Below are positions 60,936-64,000 of a DNA stretch of 64,000 nucleotides, piece by piece; the stretch's first letter is position 1; every line of letters starts with the position of its first letter. The notes under the pieces were generated by a model. That model was not told where the DNA came from and ran no database searches. It saw nothing but the letters and a program-made list of their open reading frames with translations. The translations under genes were made by a program, and so were the position numbers. The DNA comes from Paraperibacillus marinus (GTDB taxonomy: Bacteria; Bacillota; Bacilli; Bacillales; DSM-1321): positions 2,542,001-2,606,000 of the forward strand of contig NZ_CP143542.1 of the NCBI RefSeq assembly GCF_046237605.1, in the 5' to 3' direction.

Positions 60936-60961
60936 AAAGACCAGCTTCTCAGCTGGTCTTT
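60936..60961. terminator. Bidirectional terminator of the rRNA operon and DinB gene
   Basis: AAAGACCAGC / GCTGGTCTTT with a six-base loop, directly after the 5S rRNA end on the minus strand. Confidence 0.88.
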
Positions 60962-60970
60962 CTTTCATCT

Positions 60971-61087
<117 letters not shown>

Positions 61088-61169
61088 CAGATATGAATGA
61101 ACTTTCGTTCCTTCAAAACTAGATAACAAAGGCTGATTCGCATTACGTTTTTCGAGTATAAACAAGATA

Positions 61170-64000
<2,831 letters not shown>

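Overview
The window is a chromosomal segment from a Gram-positive, endospore-former-like member of the Bacillaceae. Evidence for this: most genes start with strong AGGAGG-type ribosome binding sites and many use TTG or GTG; intrinsic terminators are frequent; and there are clear homologues of Bacillus subtilis SacB, LevB, YtvA, YkuK, NagZ, PepF, YvbJ and YesM/YesN. The right end is a minus-strand ribosomal operon (5S, and 23S running off the edge). I cannot name the species. A glutaminyl-tRNA synthetase behind a T-box is notable, because B. subtilis makes Gln-tRNA through GatCAB instead.

Layout. 1-2.8 kb: DinB-like gene, a 312-bp inverted-repeat remnant and an IS110 transposase with a candidate bridge RNA. 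2.8-6.4 kb: a diguanylate cyclase and T-box-controlled glnS. 6.6-14.7 kb: AT-rich accessory stretch of small unknown genes and clear gene decay (HerA-like fragment, metallopeptidase with an in-frame stop, STAS remnant, glycolipid-binding pseudogene), plus a prolyl-4-hydroxylase-like enzyme and a PAS-STAS protein. 15-21.5 kb: zinc-ribbon membrane proteins, nagZ, a YvbJ/TcaA-like protein, and an IS150-type element that has split an intrinsic terminator in its loop. 21.8-24.4 kb: Cache-HAMP-GGDEF and a YtvA-type LOV-STAS photoreceptor. 24.6-28.7 kb: a six-gene minus-strand operon (PPP-like phosphatase, then HAD-GNAT, pentapeptide protein, HAD-GNAT). 28.9-30.4 kb: an MFS exporter behind a leader that looks like an attenuator.

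31.4-38.9 kb is a levan module: a YesM/YesN-type two-component system, a lone sugar-binding lipoprotein and then sacB-levB, with 22-bp-spaced direct repeats upstream of the sacB -10 box. 39.2-40.6 kb is a graveyard of four broken genes. 40.8-46.4 kb: ECF sigma factor with its DUF4179 partner, a SWIM-SNF2 helicase and a small lipoprotein. 46.8-53.6 kb: tandem subtilisin-like proteases (one with S-layer anchoring domains) next to a NarL-type two-component system. 54.3-59.7 kb: ykuK, a dicarboxylate/amino acid symporter, an MFS exporter and pepF. 59.9-60.3 kb: eight copies of a 51-bp hairpin-containing tandem repeat, then a second DinB-like gene and the rRNA operon.

Functional themes are environmental sensing (two GGDEF proteins, LOV-STAS, PAS-STAS, two two-component systems, one ECF sigma factor), extracellular polysaccharide and protein processing, and leader-RNA control (T-box, candidate attenuator). 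All family assignments are from reading the translated sequence; no searches were run.
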